A stretch of DNA of 18,232 nucleotides from an uncultured Eubacterium sp. (GTDB lineage Bacteria; Bacillota; Clostridia; Lachnospirales; Lachnospiraceae): NCBI GenBank assembly GCA_900551945.1, contig URYE01000059.1:1-18232 (forward strand). Reading direction: 5' to 3'. Both the position numbers and the translations under genes were made by a program. The notes under the pieces are model-generated. The model saw nothing but the letters and a program-made list of their open reading frames with translations, searched no databases and was not told the DNA's origin. How positions within the stretch are numbered: the first letter of the stretch is position 1; every line of letters begins with the position of its first letter. Below are positions 7,857 to 15,465 of this stretch, one piece after another.

Positions 7857-7885
7857 GTTACAACTTAAAGTTGACTTTAAGTCAA
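7857..7885 (-). promoter_or_regulatory. Predicted promoter/operator of the dxs-like gene
   Basis: On the minus strand TTGACT (7885-7880) lies 17 bases upstream of TGTAAC (7862-7857), a good -35 with a modest -10. The spacer region is occupied by an inverted repeat: ACTTAAAGT (7863-7871) and ACTTTAAGT (7874-7882) with a 2-base centre. A second overlapping palindrome, TTGACTT-T-AAGTCAA (7871-7885), includes the -35. The arrangement suggests a repressor site, but the regulator is unknown. Confidence 0.45.
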
Positions 7886-7914
7886 TACATTTTTTGCTAA
7901 TTAATATTTTTTTA

Positions 7915-7968
7915 TAAAAAATCCCCAATTCTCCATTTCTTTTTCAAAAGTCATGGAAAATTGGGGAT
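7915..7968 (-). terminator. Intrinsic terminator of the padR operon
   Basis: Sixteen-base arms at 7921-7936 and 7953-7968 (ATCCCCAATT.. / ..AATTGGGGAT) pair with one mismatch around a 16-base loop. Read on the minus strand, the hairpin is followed by a run of T (7920-7915). It starts 5 bases after the DUF4097 stop codon. Confidence 0.9.
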
Positions 7969-7972
7969 ATTA

Positions 7973-8878
7973 TTAATTTTTAAAATTAAGCTCAATCTTG
8001 CCATTAGTAGTACTAGCTGAAAGCTTATAATCTGCATTGTTGTCAACTGAAAATGTTTTATTATTGTCCTCATCAACAACTTTTTCTTCATTAACAAGTA
8101 TCTTATCATTTGTTGTGTGTGCTTCTATATTATAGTCATTTTCACTATTTGATAAGTTAAGCTCAATTTTATCATTAGTCGTGTTACAATCTAAGTTGCA
8201 ATTAAATGTACCCGTTGCCACTATCTTATCGTTAGTCGTCTTTAACTTTACAGCCTTGTTAAATGTACCATTACATACAATCTTATCATTAGTTGTTTCA
8301 AGATTTGTAAGCTTATTAACTGTTATATCACTATCAATTTGTATCTTATCATTAAATGTTAAACATTGTAAATTATCTGTTATAAAGTCAGAGTTAATAT
8401 GTATCATACTATTAGTTGTCCTTATATCTACAGCTTCAAGCTGTGCATTTTGGGGAATATTAATAGTTATCTTATTATAATAATCACCTGAAAATATCTT
8501 ATATAAACCATCAAACATATCAAAGAAAATACCATTTATATTATTATCATAATATCCTTCAACTTTTAGCTGACCGTCTTTTACAGTAATTTCAGGTTTA
8601 TTGAATGTTCCATAACTTTCATATTCAACACTAAATGTATTATCCAATGAATTTACAAGTTCAATATCATATCCTTCACCATTTGCATAAATATTTTTAA
8701 TATTTTCATAGTTGTCTGATTTATAAGTTTTATTTATTTCTTCTTTTGTGTAAAACTGTCCATTGGCATATACACAACCTACATTTGCACCAAAAACAAA
8801 GCCTATAAAAATGAAAATCACGCCTAACAGTATAGATATTCCTGCTGTAATTAACGATACCTTAGTTATTTTTTTCAT
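7973..8878 (-). CDS. DUF4097-type repeat protein with N-terminal membrane anchor
   Basis: The 301-residue protein starts with a basic MKK and a hydrophobic segment (about residues 8-30), so it is probably anchored in the membrane with the rest outside. The C-terminal half carries seven copies of a T(T/F)N-(D/S/G)-(K/M)-I-like motif at residues 154, 174, 195, 214, 233, 255 and 290, mostly 19-22 residues apart. This is the stacked beta-strand pattern of DUF4097 putative adhesin proteins. The start at 8878 has AAGGAG at 10-base spacing and overlaps the end of the DUF1700 gene by 17 bases, showing translational coupling. It is the last gene of the operon and is followed by a strong terminator. 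The molecular role of this family is not established; an envelope-associated function is inferred from the anchor and the context. Confidence 0.85.
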   Translation of the reverse strand: MKKITKVSLITAGISILLGVIFIFIGFVFGANVGCVYANGQFYTKEEINKTYKSDNYENIKNIYANGEGYDIELVNSLDNTFSVEYESYGTFNKPEITVKDGQLKVEGYYDNNINGIFFDMFDGLYKIFSGDYYNKITINIPQNAQLEAVDIRTTNSMIHINSDFITDNLQCLTFNDKIQIDSDITVNKLTNLETTNDKIVCNGTFNKAVKLKTTNDKIVATGTFNCNLDCNTTNDKIELNLSNSENDYNIEAHTTNDKILVNEEKVVDEDNNKTFSVDNNADYKLSASTTNGKIELNFKN

Positions 8879-9602
8879 AGCTGTGACGCTCCTTTCTTCT
8901 AATAATCATATCTTTGACTTTTACAAAAATAAATTTTAATAACTTTAAACAAAGTATAACAACTTCAACAAAACCAATAGTTATTAAAAGTCCAAAACCA
9001 ATTGCTAACAGTGCAACTCCCATTACATGAAGACCTGTAATTATACCTAACTGAATAATAGCTTTAAAGCTTAACACAAAGATAAACAACCCAGAACCTA
9101 TCAATGTTACACCAACTACTCCAATAGAAAATGCTACAGCTACAACTGCAATTACTACTGAAACTGCAACACCTAAAATTGCAACAACAATACCAAGCCA
9201 TATTGGTGAAGTTAATACTGTCATTATAATTAAAGCTATCTTTAAACCTATACTTTTCTTCGGTGCTTTATAAGTGCTATAAGCTGTATTATTATAATAA
9301 TTGTTATTATAAAACCCGCTTTGATAGGCGTTGTTGTTCTGATTGCCATTATTTTGAGTAGTATTATATCCATTTTGATATTGCTGATTACTATTTTCAT
9401 TACCATTCATAGCATTATAATCACTATATATCTTTTTTGCTAATTCCTGTGGCGTTCCAAGCTCTTTAATTATATCTTGTTCATTTTCAACACCTGCTTC
9501 AGAAAAATATTCAAAATAATATTCCATTACATTGTCGACTTCATCTAACGGCATATTATTAAGATAACTTCTTAGCTGTTTTAAATACTCATCTCTATTC
9601 AT
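8862..9602 (-). CDS. DUF1700 / HAAS-domain membrane protein
   Basis: The 246-residue product opens with a helical HAAS-type domain (residues 1-62, MNRDEYLKQLRSYL.. and GTPQELAKKIYSDY), typical of DUF1700 proteins encoded next to PadR regulators. A linker at about 66-111 is very rich in Asn, Gln and Tyr. Residues 119-228 are almost entirely hydrophobic and would form three or four membrane helices; a basic tail (RRKERH) follows. Translation most likely starts at the ATG at 9602, with GGAGGG 7 bases upstream inside the padR reading frame; an adjacent GTG at 9605 is the alternative. It overlaps padR upstream and the DUF4097 gene downstream. In the family the HAAS domain is thought to take part in signalling with PadR; nothing more specific can be read from the sequence. 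Confidence 0.87.
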   Translation of the reverse strand: MNRDEYLKQLRSYLNNMPLDEVDNVMEYYFEYFSEAGVENEQDIIKELGTPQELAKKIYSDYNAMNGNENSNQQYQNGYNTTQNNGNQNNNAYQSGFYNNNYYNNTAYSTYKAPKKSIGLKIALIIMTVLTSPIWLGIVVAILGVAVSVVIAVVAVAFSIGVVGVTLIGSGLFIFVLSFKAIIQLGIITGLHVMGVALLAIGFGLLITIGFVEVVILCLKLLKFIFVKVKDMIIRRKERHSYEKNN

Positions 9603-9915
9603 CACTATTCCCTCCTAGCAAGATTTTTTCAACTTTATTCTTGTACTCCATCCATTCCTTTCTGTAATACTCAAGCTGTAGCCTGCCATTATCAGTAATC
9701 GTATAATATCTCCTATTACGTCCGTCAAATGGCTTATCGTATGTAGTGAGATATCCGTCTTTTTGAAGTCGTCTAAGCACAGGATATAAGGTTGACTCGG
9801 AAATACTCATTACTTCTCTAACATTTTGAGTAAGAATATAACCATAAGTATCCCCTTTTTCAAGAATTGACAATACACACGCATCTAAAAGCGTCGCACC
9901 TAACTGAAATGCCAT
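9595..9915 (-). CDS. PadR-family transcriptional regulator
   Basis: The 106-residue protein is a full-length small PadR regulator with a winged helix-turn-helix. The recognition segment STLYPVLRRLQKDGYL (41-56) and the wing with RNRRYYTITDNG (66-77) are characteristic; a C-terminal helix (80-99) would serve dimerisation. I take the ATG at 9915, which has AAGGAG 4 bases upstream; the in-frame GTG at 9969 would add 18 residues not typical of the family. It is the first gene of a three-gene operon with overlapping reading frames. Such regulators commonly repress their own operon. The two identical palindromes at its promoter (10107-10163) are the obvious candidate sites, which is an inference from position and symmetry. 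Confidence 0.93.
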   Translation of the reverse strand: MAFQLGATLLDACVLSILEKGDTYGYILTQNVREVMSISESTLYPVLRRLQKDGYLTTYDKPFDGRNRRYYTITDNGRLQLEYYRKEWMEYKNKVEKILLGGNSDE

Positions 9916-10106
9916 AATACTCCTTTCCAAAACAGTGCCATAAATATTCTCATAACTTAACACTTCCACACTTTCCTAATACAAATCAATCCACAATCAT
10001 CAACTTGTATCATTCAACGCAATAAAAATGGAACTGTAAAATTTAATTGATAGTGCTACATATCAAGTTAAAAAATACCCGCAATGCTTTTAATATTTCT
10101 TATACT

Positions 10107-10127
10107 ATATTATACGGCGTATAATAT
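10107..10127. promoter_or_regulatory. Perfect 21-bp palindrome, promoter-proximal putative PadR operator
   Basis: ATATTATACG-G-CGTATAATAT is a perfect palindrome centred at 10117; one more pair extends it to 10106-10128. It lies just downstream of the predicted transcription start of the padR operon. Its sequence is the exact reverse complement of the second palindrome centred 36 bp away. Confidence 0.8.
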
Positions 10128-10139
10128 ATTGTGTAATAT

Positions 10140-10168
10140 ACTATATTATACGCCGTATAATATGTCAA
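10140..10168 (-). promoter_or_regulatory. Predicted strong promoter of the padR operon
   Basis: On the minus strand a perfect TTGACA (10168-10163) is followed after exactly 17 bases by TATAGT (10145-10140). The start would be near 10133, giving an unusually long leader of about 218 bases before the padR ATG. I recognise no riboswitch in that leader. Confidence 0.72.
10143..10163. promoter_or_regulatory. Perfect 21-bp palindrome inside the padR promoter spacer
   Basis: ATATTATACG-C-CGTATAATAT is centred at 10153 and fills the spacer between the -35 and -10 elements of the padR promoter, overlapping the edges of both. A protein bound here would block RNA polymerase. The preceding bases TATACT are also shared, making a 27-base direct repeat with 36-base period. 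Confidence 0.82.
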
Positions 10169-10242
10169 GTATTTTTCATAAATATCAATAAACCTATCCC
10201 CCCTAATTCAATAAAGTACATTCCAACTTTCTCCTATTTTGC

Positions 10243-10338
10243 GTCAAAAATCCCCCTAAAGATAGAAAAATTATATAAATAATAAATGCAACATAAAAAA
10301 ACAATTGTTTATATACTACTTCTATCATCAAAACCTAA
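10243..10338 (+). repeat. Miniature copy of the palindromic intergenic element
   Basis: A 66-bp core (10261-10326) starts with GATAGAA and ends with TTCTATC. Its 22-base terminal arms match each other at 18 positions in inverted orientation. Left flank GTCAAAAATCCCCCTAA and right flank CAAAACCTAAA match the flanks of the complete copy. The central stems of the 154-bp form are missing, so this looks like an internally deleted derivative. Confidence 0.72.
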
Positions 10339-10377
10339 AAAAATAGGCTTAGTAGAATATTTCTATTCCACCAAGCC
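10337..10377 (-). terminator. Intrinsic terminator of the transmembrane chemoreceptor gene
   Basis: On the minus strand a 14-bp stem (GGCTTGGTGGAATA with TATTCTACTAAGCC, two G-U pairs) closes a GAAA tetraloop and is followed, one base after the paired arm's final T, by seven T residues (10343-10337). It lies about 50 bases after the stop codon. This is a textbook intrinsic terminator. Confidence 0.93.
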
Positions 10378-10426
10378 CATTTTCAAGGATTAAAAAGTTT
10401 TATTATGTTAAAAAATTATGTATAGA

Positions 10427-12130
10427 TTACTTTAAAATAAACTTTCCTACAAGGTCTCTAAGTGTTTCAGCCTGTGCTGATAATTCTTCACTTGTAGCAG
10501 ATGTCTGCTGTGCGGCAGCAGAGTTAGACTGAACAACTTCTGCAATCTGATTAACACCTGCCTCAGCCTGTTCCATAGAGTTTGCTTGAAGTTCTGAAGC
10601 ACTACTTAATGACTTAGATGTTTCAGCAATACTTTCAATACCATCAACAACAAGCTTTAAGCTTTCCTGTGCATTAAGTGTAGCACTGTTACCTTGTTCA
10701 ATTTCCTTTAATGCGCCTTCGATAAGTTCTCTTGTATCAACGGCTGACTTAGCACTCTGTTCTGCAAGCTGTCTTATCTGGTCAGCAACTACAGCAAAGC
10801 CCTTGCCTGCTTCTCCTGCTCTTGCAGCTTCAATAGAAGCATTGAGTGATAAGAGGTTAGTCTGACTTGCGATATCTTCGATATCTGCTGTAATATTTTC
10901 AATCTTCTTAGATGTTTCGTTAATTTTATCCATAGCCGCTGTAAGTTCTTTCATCTGTATACGGCTTGTATCTGCCTGCTTAGCATAGCCCATAGCAGCC
11001 TGATGTGAATCTTCAAGGTTCTTAGCTGACTTTTCAGAGTCCTCTGTAAGATTAGCAATTGTAGATGTAAGTTCTTCAACTGCTCCAGCCTGCTCTGTTG
11101 CACCTTCTGCAAGTGCCTGTGCTGACTGTGAAAGGTTATCAGAGCCTATATATACCTGCTGTGCTGCTGTATCAACCTGTTGTAATGTTTCAATCATACG
11201 GTCTCTTAAAGTAGTAATAGCTTGTAAAAGGTCACCAAACTTACCTACATACTTATCTCTACATTCAGACTTAACCATAAAGTTACCATCACCCATACTA
11301 CCCATAATACGAACAACGTCTGATATAATAAGATTAAGGTCGTCAGCCATAAGCTTTGAACGGTCTAACATACCCTTAAATTCATCATCATATTCACTTT
11401 CTGGGAATGGATTATCAAGTTCACCTTCAGCAAGCTCTGTAAGTCTTTTAGCTGTGCTATTAAGAATAGTTTCGATACCATTAGCAAACTTATTACTACT
11501 TCTACTTGACTGAATTCTAGCTAATATCATAATTAATACTACTACTATAATGCACGCTACTTCCAATATTGTAATCTGTGTCTTTAATGAATCACCCTCA
11601 TTAACAGCATAACTCATAAGAGATGTTAAACCATCATAAATATTGTCATACTTAGTTGCAAGTTCATCTTGTTCTTGTCTTTGTGCTGCATTACTCTGTC
11701 CTACATCTGATGTTGAACCTGTTTTAATAATACTATCTGACAATGTCCAATATGCAGATAAATTATTATTTATATCATTATATAATGACTCCATCTCTGA
11801 TGAGTCTATCTTAGACTTTACATCAGACATATAAGTTTCAAAATTTGACTTCTTTGTACTATATATTGTATTCTGATTTTGAATAGAATCTGTCTCAATG
11901 TATCCTATAGCTCCTCTTAATGCACTTCTTGTTCCTGCAAATGATGCTAATGCCTTACCAACATCACCCTGAATAAATCCATAATGTTCTAATGCGCTAT
12001 TATATCTTGCACTGACAAAAATCATAGCAATAACAGCTACAATAGCTGCAATTGATGTTAAATTCGTAACATAATTAAATATGGAATTTAACCTGTATTT
12101 TACCTTTTGTTTTTCTTGCTTCTTATCCAT
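10427..12130 (-). CDS. Transmembrane methyl-accepting chemotaxis protein
   Basis: The 567-residue receptor has a cytoplasmic basic N-terminus, a first membrane helix (about 22-41), an extracytoplasmic helical ligand region of some 140 residues resembling a four-helix bundle, a second membrane helix (about 186-205), HAMP-like segments (about 206-320) and a cytoplasmic signalling coiled coil. The conserved tip is at 417-457 ([19 protein letters not shown], then [16 protein letters not shown]). Glu/Gln/Ala-rich stretches such as [13 protein letters not shown] (342-354) and a matching one near 538-555 look like adaptation methylation regions. The ATG at 12130 is preceded by AAGGAGG at 7-base spacing. 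It is a single-gene unit ended by a strong terminator. The ligand cannot be predicted. It is independent of the soluble module at 128-1099 and shares only the signalling domain. Confidence 0.95.
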   Translation of the reverse strand: MDKKQEKQKVKYRLNSIFNYVTNLTSIAAIVAVIAMIFVSARYNSALEHYGFIQGDVGKALASFAGTRSALRGAIGYIETDSIQNQNTIYSTKKSNFETYMSDVKSKIDSSEMESLYNDINNNLSAYWTLSDSIIKTGSTSDVGQSNAAQRQEQDELATKYDNIYDGLTSLMSYAVNEGDSLKTQITILEVACIIVVVLIMILARIQSSRSSNKFANGIETILNSTAKRLTELAEGELDNPFPESEYDDEFKGMLDRSKLMADDLNLIISDVVRIMGSMGDGNFMVKSECRDKYVGKFGDLLQAITTLRDRMIETLQQVDTAAQQVYIGSDNLSQSAQALAEGATEQAGAVEELTSTIANLTEDSEKSAKNLEDSHQAAMGYAKQADTSRIQMKELTAAMDKINETSKKIENITADIEDIASQTNLLSLNASIEAARAGEAGKGFAVVADQIRQLAEQSAKSAVDTRELIEGALKEIEQGNSATLNAQESLKLVVDGIESIAETSKSLSSASELQANSMEQAEAGVNQIAEVVQSNSAAAQQTSATSEELSAQAETLRDLVGKFILK

Positions 12131-12158
12131 ACTCTGACCTCCTTGATGTATATACTAG

Positions 12159-12208
12159 TTTATTATAATAAGCTATCATCAAAAAGTAGTCATTTATTAT
12201 AATAAGCT
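12159..12208 (-). promoter_or_regulatory. Tandem 16-bp repeats with -10-like palindromes upstream of the chemoreceptor gene
   Basis: TTTATTATAATAAGCT occurs at 12159-12174 and again, identical, at 12193-12208, a 34-base period. Each contains the 12-bp palindrome TTATTATAATAA, which includes a perfect TATAAT on the minus strand. One may be the -10 element, but I found no convincing -35 at 16-18 bases from either, and no sigma-28 motif. They could also be regulator sites. Confidence 0.45.
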
Positions 12209-12511
12209 GTAACTTTAATTATAAGTATACCATATCATTAACATTTTGTTAATAAAATTTTTATATTTTTTAAATGTATACTATATAAAACTGCTAAACA
12301 TCTCCCTAAAAAATAGCAATTTAGCACTACAATTCAAATATTTCAAAACATTTTATACAAAAATCCCCTTACCACAATCCAACTTCCCACCCCAAGAAAA
12401 AAGACACACTTAATGTAATCTCAAAAACATAATGACAGAGAAGATAGTCATAAATAATATAATTGTAAAAAACATATTGGCCAAAAATATAGTCATAGAA
12501 ACCGCAGGTAC

Positions 12512-12572
12512 AAAGAAAAGTAGGGAGTTAATTTTTTAGTATATAATAAAAATTAACTCCCTATTTTTCTTT
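12512..12572 (-). terminator. Intrinsic terminator of eno, probably bidirectional
   Basis: TAGGGAGTTAATTTTT (12521-12536) pairs perfectly with its inverse at 12548-12563, and flanking A-rich/T-rich bases extend the stem on both sides to 12512 and 12572. On the minus strand the stem runs into CTTTTCTTTG. It begins 15 bases after the eno stop codon. Confidence 0.85.
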
Positions 12573-12586
12573 GCTCATTTACAAAA

Positions 12587-13900
<1,314 letters not shown>

Positions 13901-13902
13901 TC

Positions 13903-13954
13903 AAAAAAAAGACAGTCTCTATATAAATTCAGCAGTTTTATATAAAGAGCTGTC
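13903..13954 (-). promoter_or_regulatory. Terminator-like hairpin in the eno leader (possible attenuator)
   Basis: On the minus strand GACAG-C-TCTTTATATAAA (13954-13937) pairs with TTTATATAGAGACTGTC (13927-13911): 17 base pairs with one bulged C and one G-U pair, a 9-base loop, then eight T residues (13910-13903). It meets every criterion of an intrinsic terminator, yet ends 17 bases before the eno start codon, leaving no room for a promoter downstream. A smaller hairpin, GTTAG-6-CTAAC (13987-13972), lies just upstream in the leader. Confidence 0.75.
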
Positions 13955-13996
13955 CTATGATTTACACGCAAGTTAGCTTTATCTAACCATAATTAG

Positions 13997-14025
13997 AGTA
14001 TACTTACTTTTATAACAAAAAACAA
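13997..14025 (-). promoter_or_regulatory. Predicted eno promoter
   Basis: On the minus strand TTGTTT (14025-14020) and TATACT (14002-13997) are separated by 17 bases. Transcription from here, starting near 13990, would pass through the leader hairpin before reaching eno. Confidence 0.5.
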
Positions 14026-14263
14026 TACCCTTACATGATACATTTTCTCAATAGCCAAAATATTGCCACCTGCTTAACATTCTACACATTAAGCTATGGT
14101 GCTTCTAACCGTTAATATTTTTAAATAATCGTACATCATTTCTAACTTTTAAAATACCTTATTTCCATCATAACAGCAATCCATCAACACCAAGCATATA
14201 CCATATCCAAACAATATTATTAACACCCCACCACCAAATTATTCCTATTATTTCTACAATTCT

Positions 14264-14467
14264 ATCCCCCACTTCCCATAAATATTTTTTATATGTTTTA
14301 TAAAAGGGAAACGCAAGAAAGTTTATTAAATAAATAATAAATACACCATTTCTATACTCTACTCTCATCTTCCCCACTTCCCTCAAATATTTTTTATATA
14401 TTTTCTAAAAAGGGGAACACAAGAAAGTTCCGTAAAGATAGCAGTAGTAGATAAATAAACACACATA
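14264..14467 (+). repeat. Imperfect direct duplication with 105-base period
   Basis: CACTTCCC..AAATATTTTTTATAT, then GGGAAACGCAAGAAAGTTT (from 14270) recurs as CACTTCCC..AAATATTTTTTATAT, GGGGAACACAAGAAAGTTCC (from 14375). After this the second unit continues into CGTAAAGATAGCAGTAGTAGATAAATAAA (14431-14459), the left arm of the palindromic element, while the first has a shortened version. Each unit can form a small hairpin around AAGAAA, with one A-T pair in the first replaced by G-C in the second. Confidence 0.72.
14414..14431 (-). terminator. Weak possible terminator after azlD
   Basis: On the minus strand GGAAC-8-GTTCC is followed by CCTTTTTAG. The 5-bp stem is short, so this is a tentative call; no better terminator is seen after azlD. 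Confidence 0.3.
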
Positions 14468-14794
14468 TCAAAAAACAAACTGCACCAAAATCATATAAAA
14501 AATAGTTCCCCCCGCTATAGAAATCAACATATTCTTTCTCCACAAATGAAGCCCCACCGTAACAACTACCGCAATAGCTTCAGGTATGCCATGAGTGCTG
14601 ACCATAATATTAACATTTTTAAAACAATAAACCACAAGCATACCAAATACAGCTCCCGGAAGCGCCTTACCTAAATACTTTATATACTCAGGTGTAGGTT
14701 TATTATCCTTAAATATTATAAATGGAAGAAATCGTGTCAACATCGTTCCTAACGAACACATTAAAATAATTATTATCTGCTGTGTTAATGTCAC
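14468..14794 (-). CDS. azlD: AzlD-family branched-chain amino acid exporter subunit
   Basis: The 108-residue protein is a normal-length AzlD, the small membrane partner of AzlC in export of leucine, isoleucine, valine and analogues. Four hydrophobic segments are visible (about 5-25, 42-58, 67-85, 88-106), and the TRFLPFIIF stretch after the first helix is typical. It begins with a GTG at 14794 that overlaps the azlC stop codon (GTGA), with AGGTGG 6 bases upstream inside azlC, so the two are translationally coupled. Both subunits are normally needed for transport, so its activity depends on whether the shortened AzlC still works. Confidence 0.87.
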   Translation of the reverse strand: MTLTQQIIIILMCSLGTMLTRFLPFIIFKDNKPTPEYIKYLGKALPGAVFGMLVVYCFKNVNIMVSTHGIPEAIAVVVTVGLHLWRKNMLISIAGGTIFYMILVQFVF

Positions 14795-15312
14795 TTAATG
14801 CCACCTGCTCCTTCTATTGGTTTTCTAAATATTTTAAGAAGTACTACAATACAAATCATAGTTGGTATCAAAAAGCTGTCTGCGCCAAATATATAAAGAC
14901 ATATTATTGACATTATTACACCAATCACCGCTGAATAATGCTGCTTGTCCTTTAAAAACTGGTCTAAAAATATAACTACAAACATCGCTGTCATAACAAA
15001 ATCAATACCTTTAGTATCTATTGTAAGTAACGAGCCAACAAGCCCACCGATTGTTGCCCCAAGCACCCAATATATTTGGTTTAAAAGTGATACAAAAAAC
15101 ATAAACCAACCATCATCAACATCTTTTGGTATTATGGCACTATAATTTACAGAAAATGTTTCATCACACATAGCATAAATAAGATACAGCTTTTTAATAC
15201 CTTGATTTTTAAAACGGTCAAGCATAGCAATACCATAAAACAAATGTCTAGCCTGTATCATAACTGCTGCCAAAAATGCCTTCTTATAAATTGAATTACT
15301 CTTATTATCCAT
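14791..15312 (-). CDS. azlC: N-terminally truncated AzlC-family branched-chain amino acid exporter subunit
   Basis: The 173-residue product matches the C-terminal three quarters of AzlC, the larger subunit of the AzlCD amino acid exporter. Recognisable parts are [15 protein letters not shown] (20-34), the CDETFSV segment (48-54) and [18 protein letters not shown] (69-86), followed by further membrane helices. AzlC proteins are usually about 230 residues; here the first 55-60 residues, carrying the first membrane helices and the GS/AMQF region, are absent. The upstream DNA is A+T-rich non-coding sequence with an in-frame TAA shortly before the start, so no missing exon-like piece is hidden in another frame. 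The gene still has an ATG with AAAGGG at 7-base spacing and a promoter-like sequence. It is either a decayed gene or a viable short form; I lean to a remnant that is still translated. Confidence 0.8.
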   Translation of the reverse strand: MDNKSNSIYKKAFLAAVMIQARHLFYGIAMLDRFKNQGIKKLYLIYAMCDETFSVNYSAIIPKDVDDGWFMFFVSLLNQIYWVLGATIGGLVGSLLTIDTKGIDFVMTAMFVVIFLDQFLKDKQHYSAVIGVIMSIICLYIFGADSFLIPTMICIVVLLKIFRKPIEGAGGIK

Positions 15313-15356
15313 TAATTTACCCTTTTCATATAGAATTACAATGATTTAAAAGCAAA

Positions 15357-15384
15357 ATTTTATAAATATATAAAACTAAATCAA
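15357..15384 (-). promoter_or_regulatory. Predicted azlCD promoter
   Basis: On the minus strand TTGATT (15384-15379) and TAAAAT (15362-15357) are separated by 16 bases. The match is moderate in a very A+T-rich region. It would give a leader of about 40 bases. Confidence 0.4.
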
Positions 15385-15419
15385 ATACTGCTATCACTAT
15401 TTAATTATATAATACAAGC

Positions 15420-15456
15420 AAGTCCCCACTATATTAATAAAAATTAGGGACTTACT
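15420..15456 (-). terminator. Probable terminator of the GH2 gene
   Basis: AAGTCCC (15419-15425 region) and GGGACTT (15447-15453 region) form a 7-bp stem, extendable by two pairs, around a 20-base A+T-rich loop. On the minus strand the tail GCTTGTATTAT is only moderately T-rich; on the plus strand ACTTTTTG follows. It lies about 13 bases after the GH2 stop codon. Confidence 0.55.
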
Positions 15457-15465
15457 TTTTGCCTA

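Larger units (their letters stand above)
9916..10426. other. Gene-free gap between padR and the transmembrane chemoreceptor
   Basis: This 511-base gap holds the padR leader (9916-10133), promoter and double palindrome (10106-10168), a C-rich tract poor in G around 10196-10260, the miniature repeat copy (10243-10338) and the chemoreceptor terminator (10337-10377). A 17-codon reading frame starting in the padR leader and overlapping the padR start exists but has no good ribosome binding site, so I do not call it. Confidence 0.6.
12131..12586. other. Gene-free gap between the chemoreceptor and eno
   Basis: This 456-base gap holds the tandem 16-bp repeats, a small palindrome ATTAACA-TTT-TGTTAAT (12237-12253), a TGCTAAA/TTTAGCA inverted repeat (12292-12298, 12320-12326), a C-rich and G-poor stretch (12361-12420: 21 C, 3 G) and the eno terminator. 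No open reading frame with an initiation site is visible. Confidence 0.55.

Noticed and set aside
7995..8420. Evenly spaced similar short repeats resembling a CRISPR array
   Set aside because: They are imperfect, in frame, and encode the TTNDKI repeats of the DUF4097 protein.
9907..9948. A 17-codon leader peptide (MRIFMALFWKG...) overlapping the padR start
   Set aside because: It has no convincing ribosome binding site and no run of regulatory codons; chance is likely in an A+T-rich leader.
9916..10133. A riboswitch in the long padR leader
   Set aside because: I could not match any known riboswitch core, and no terminator-like hairpin lies before the padR ribosome binding site.
12150..12260. 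A sigma-28 (flagellar) promoter before the transmembrane chemoreceptor
   Set aside because: A TAAA element is present, but no GCCGATAA-like -10 follows at the right spacing.
14168..14386. A 72-codon minus-strand reading frame
   Set aside because: It is low-complexity and hydrophobic, has no trusted ribosome binding site or family resemblance, and covers part of a duplicated non-coding segment.
15313..15465. Missing azlC N-terminus in another frame upstream
   Set aside because: The stretch is A+T-rich with stops in all minus frames and contains the GH2 terminator; no AzlC-like sequence is visible.
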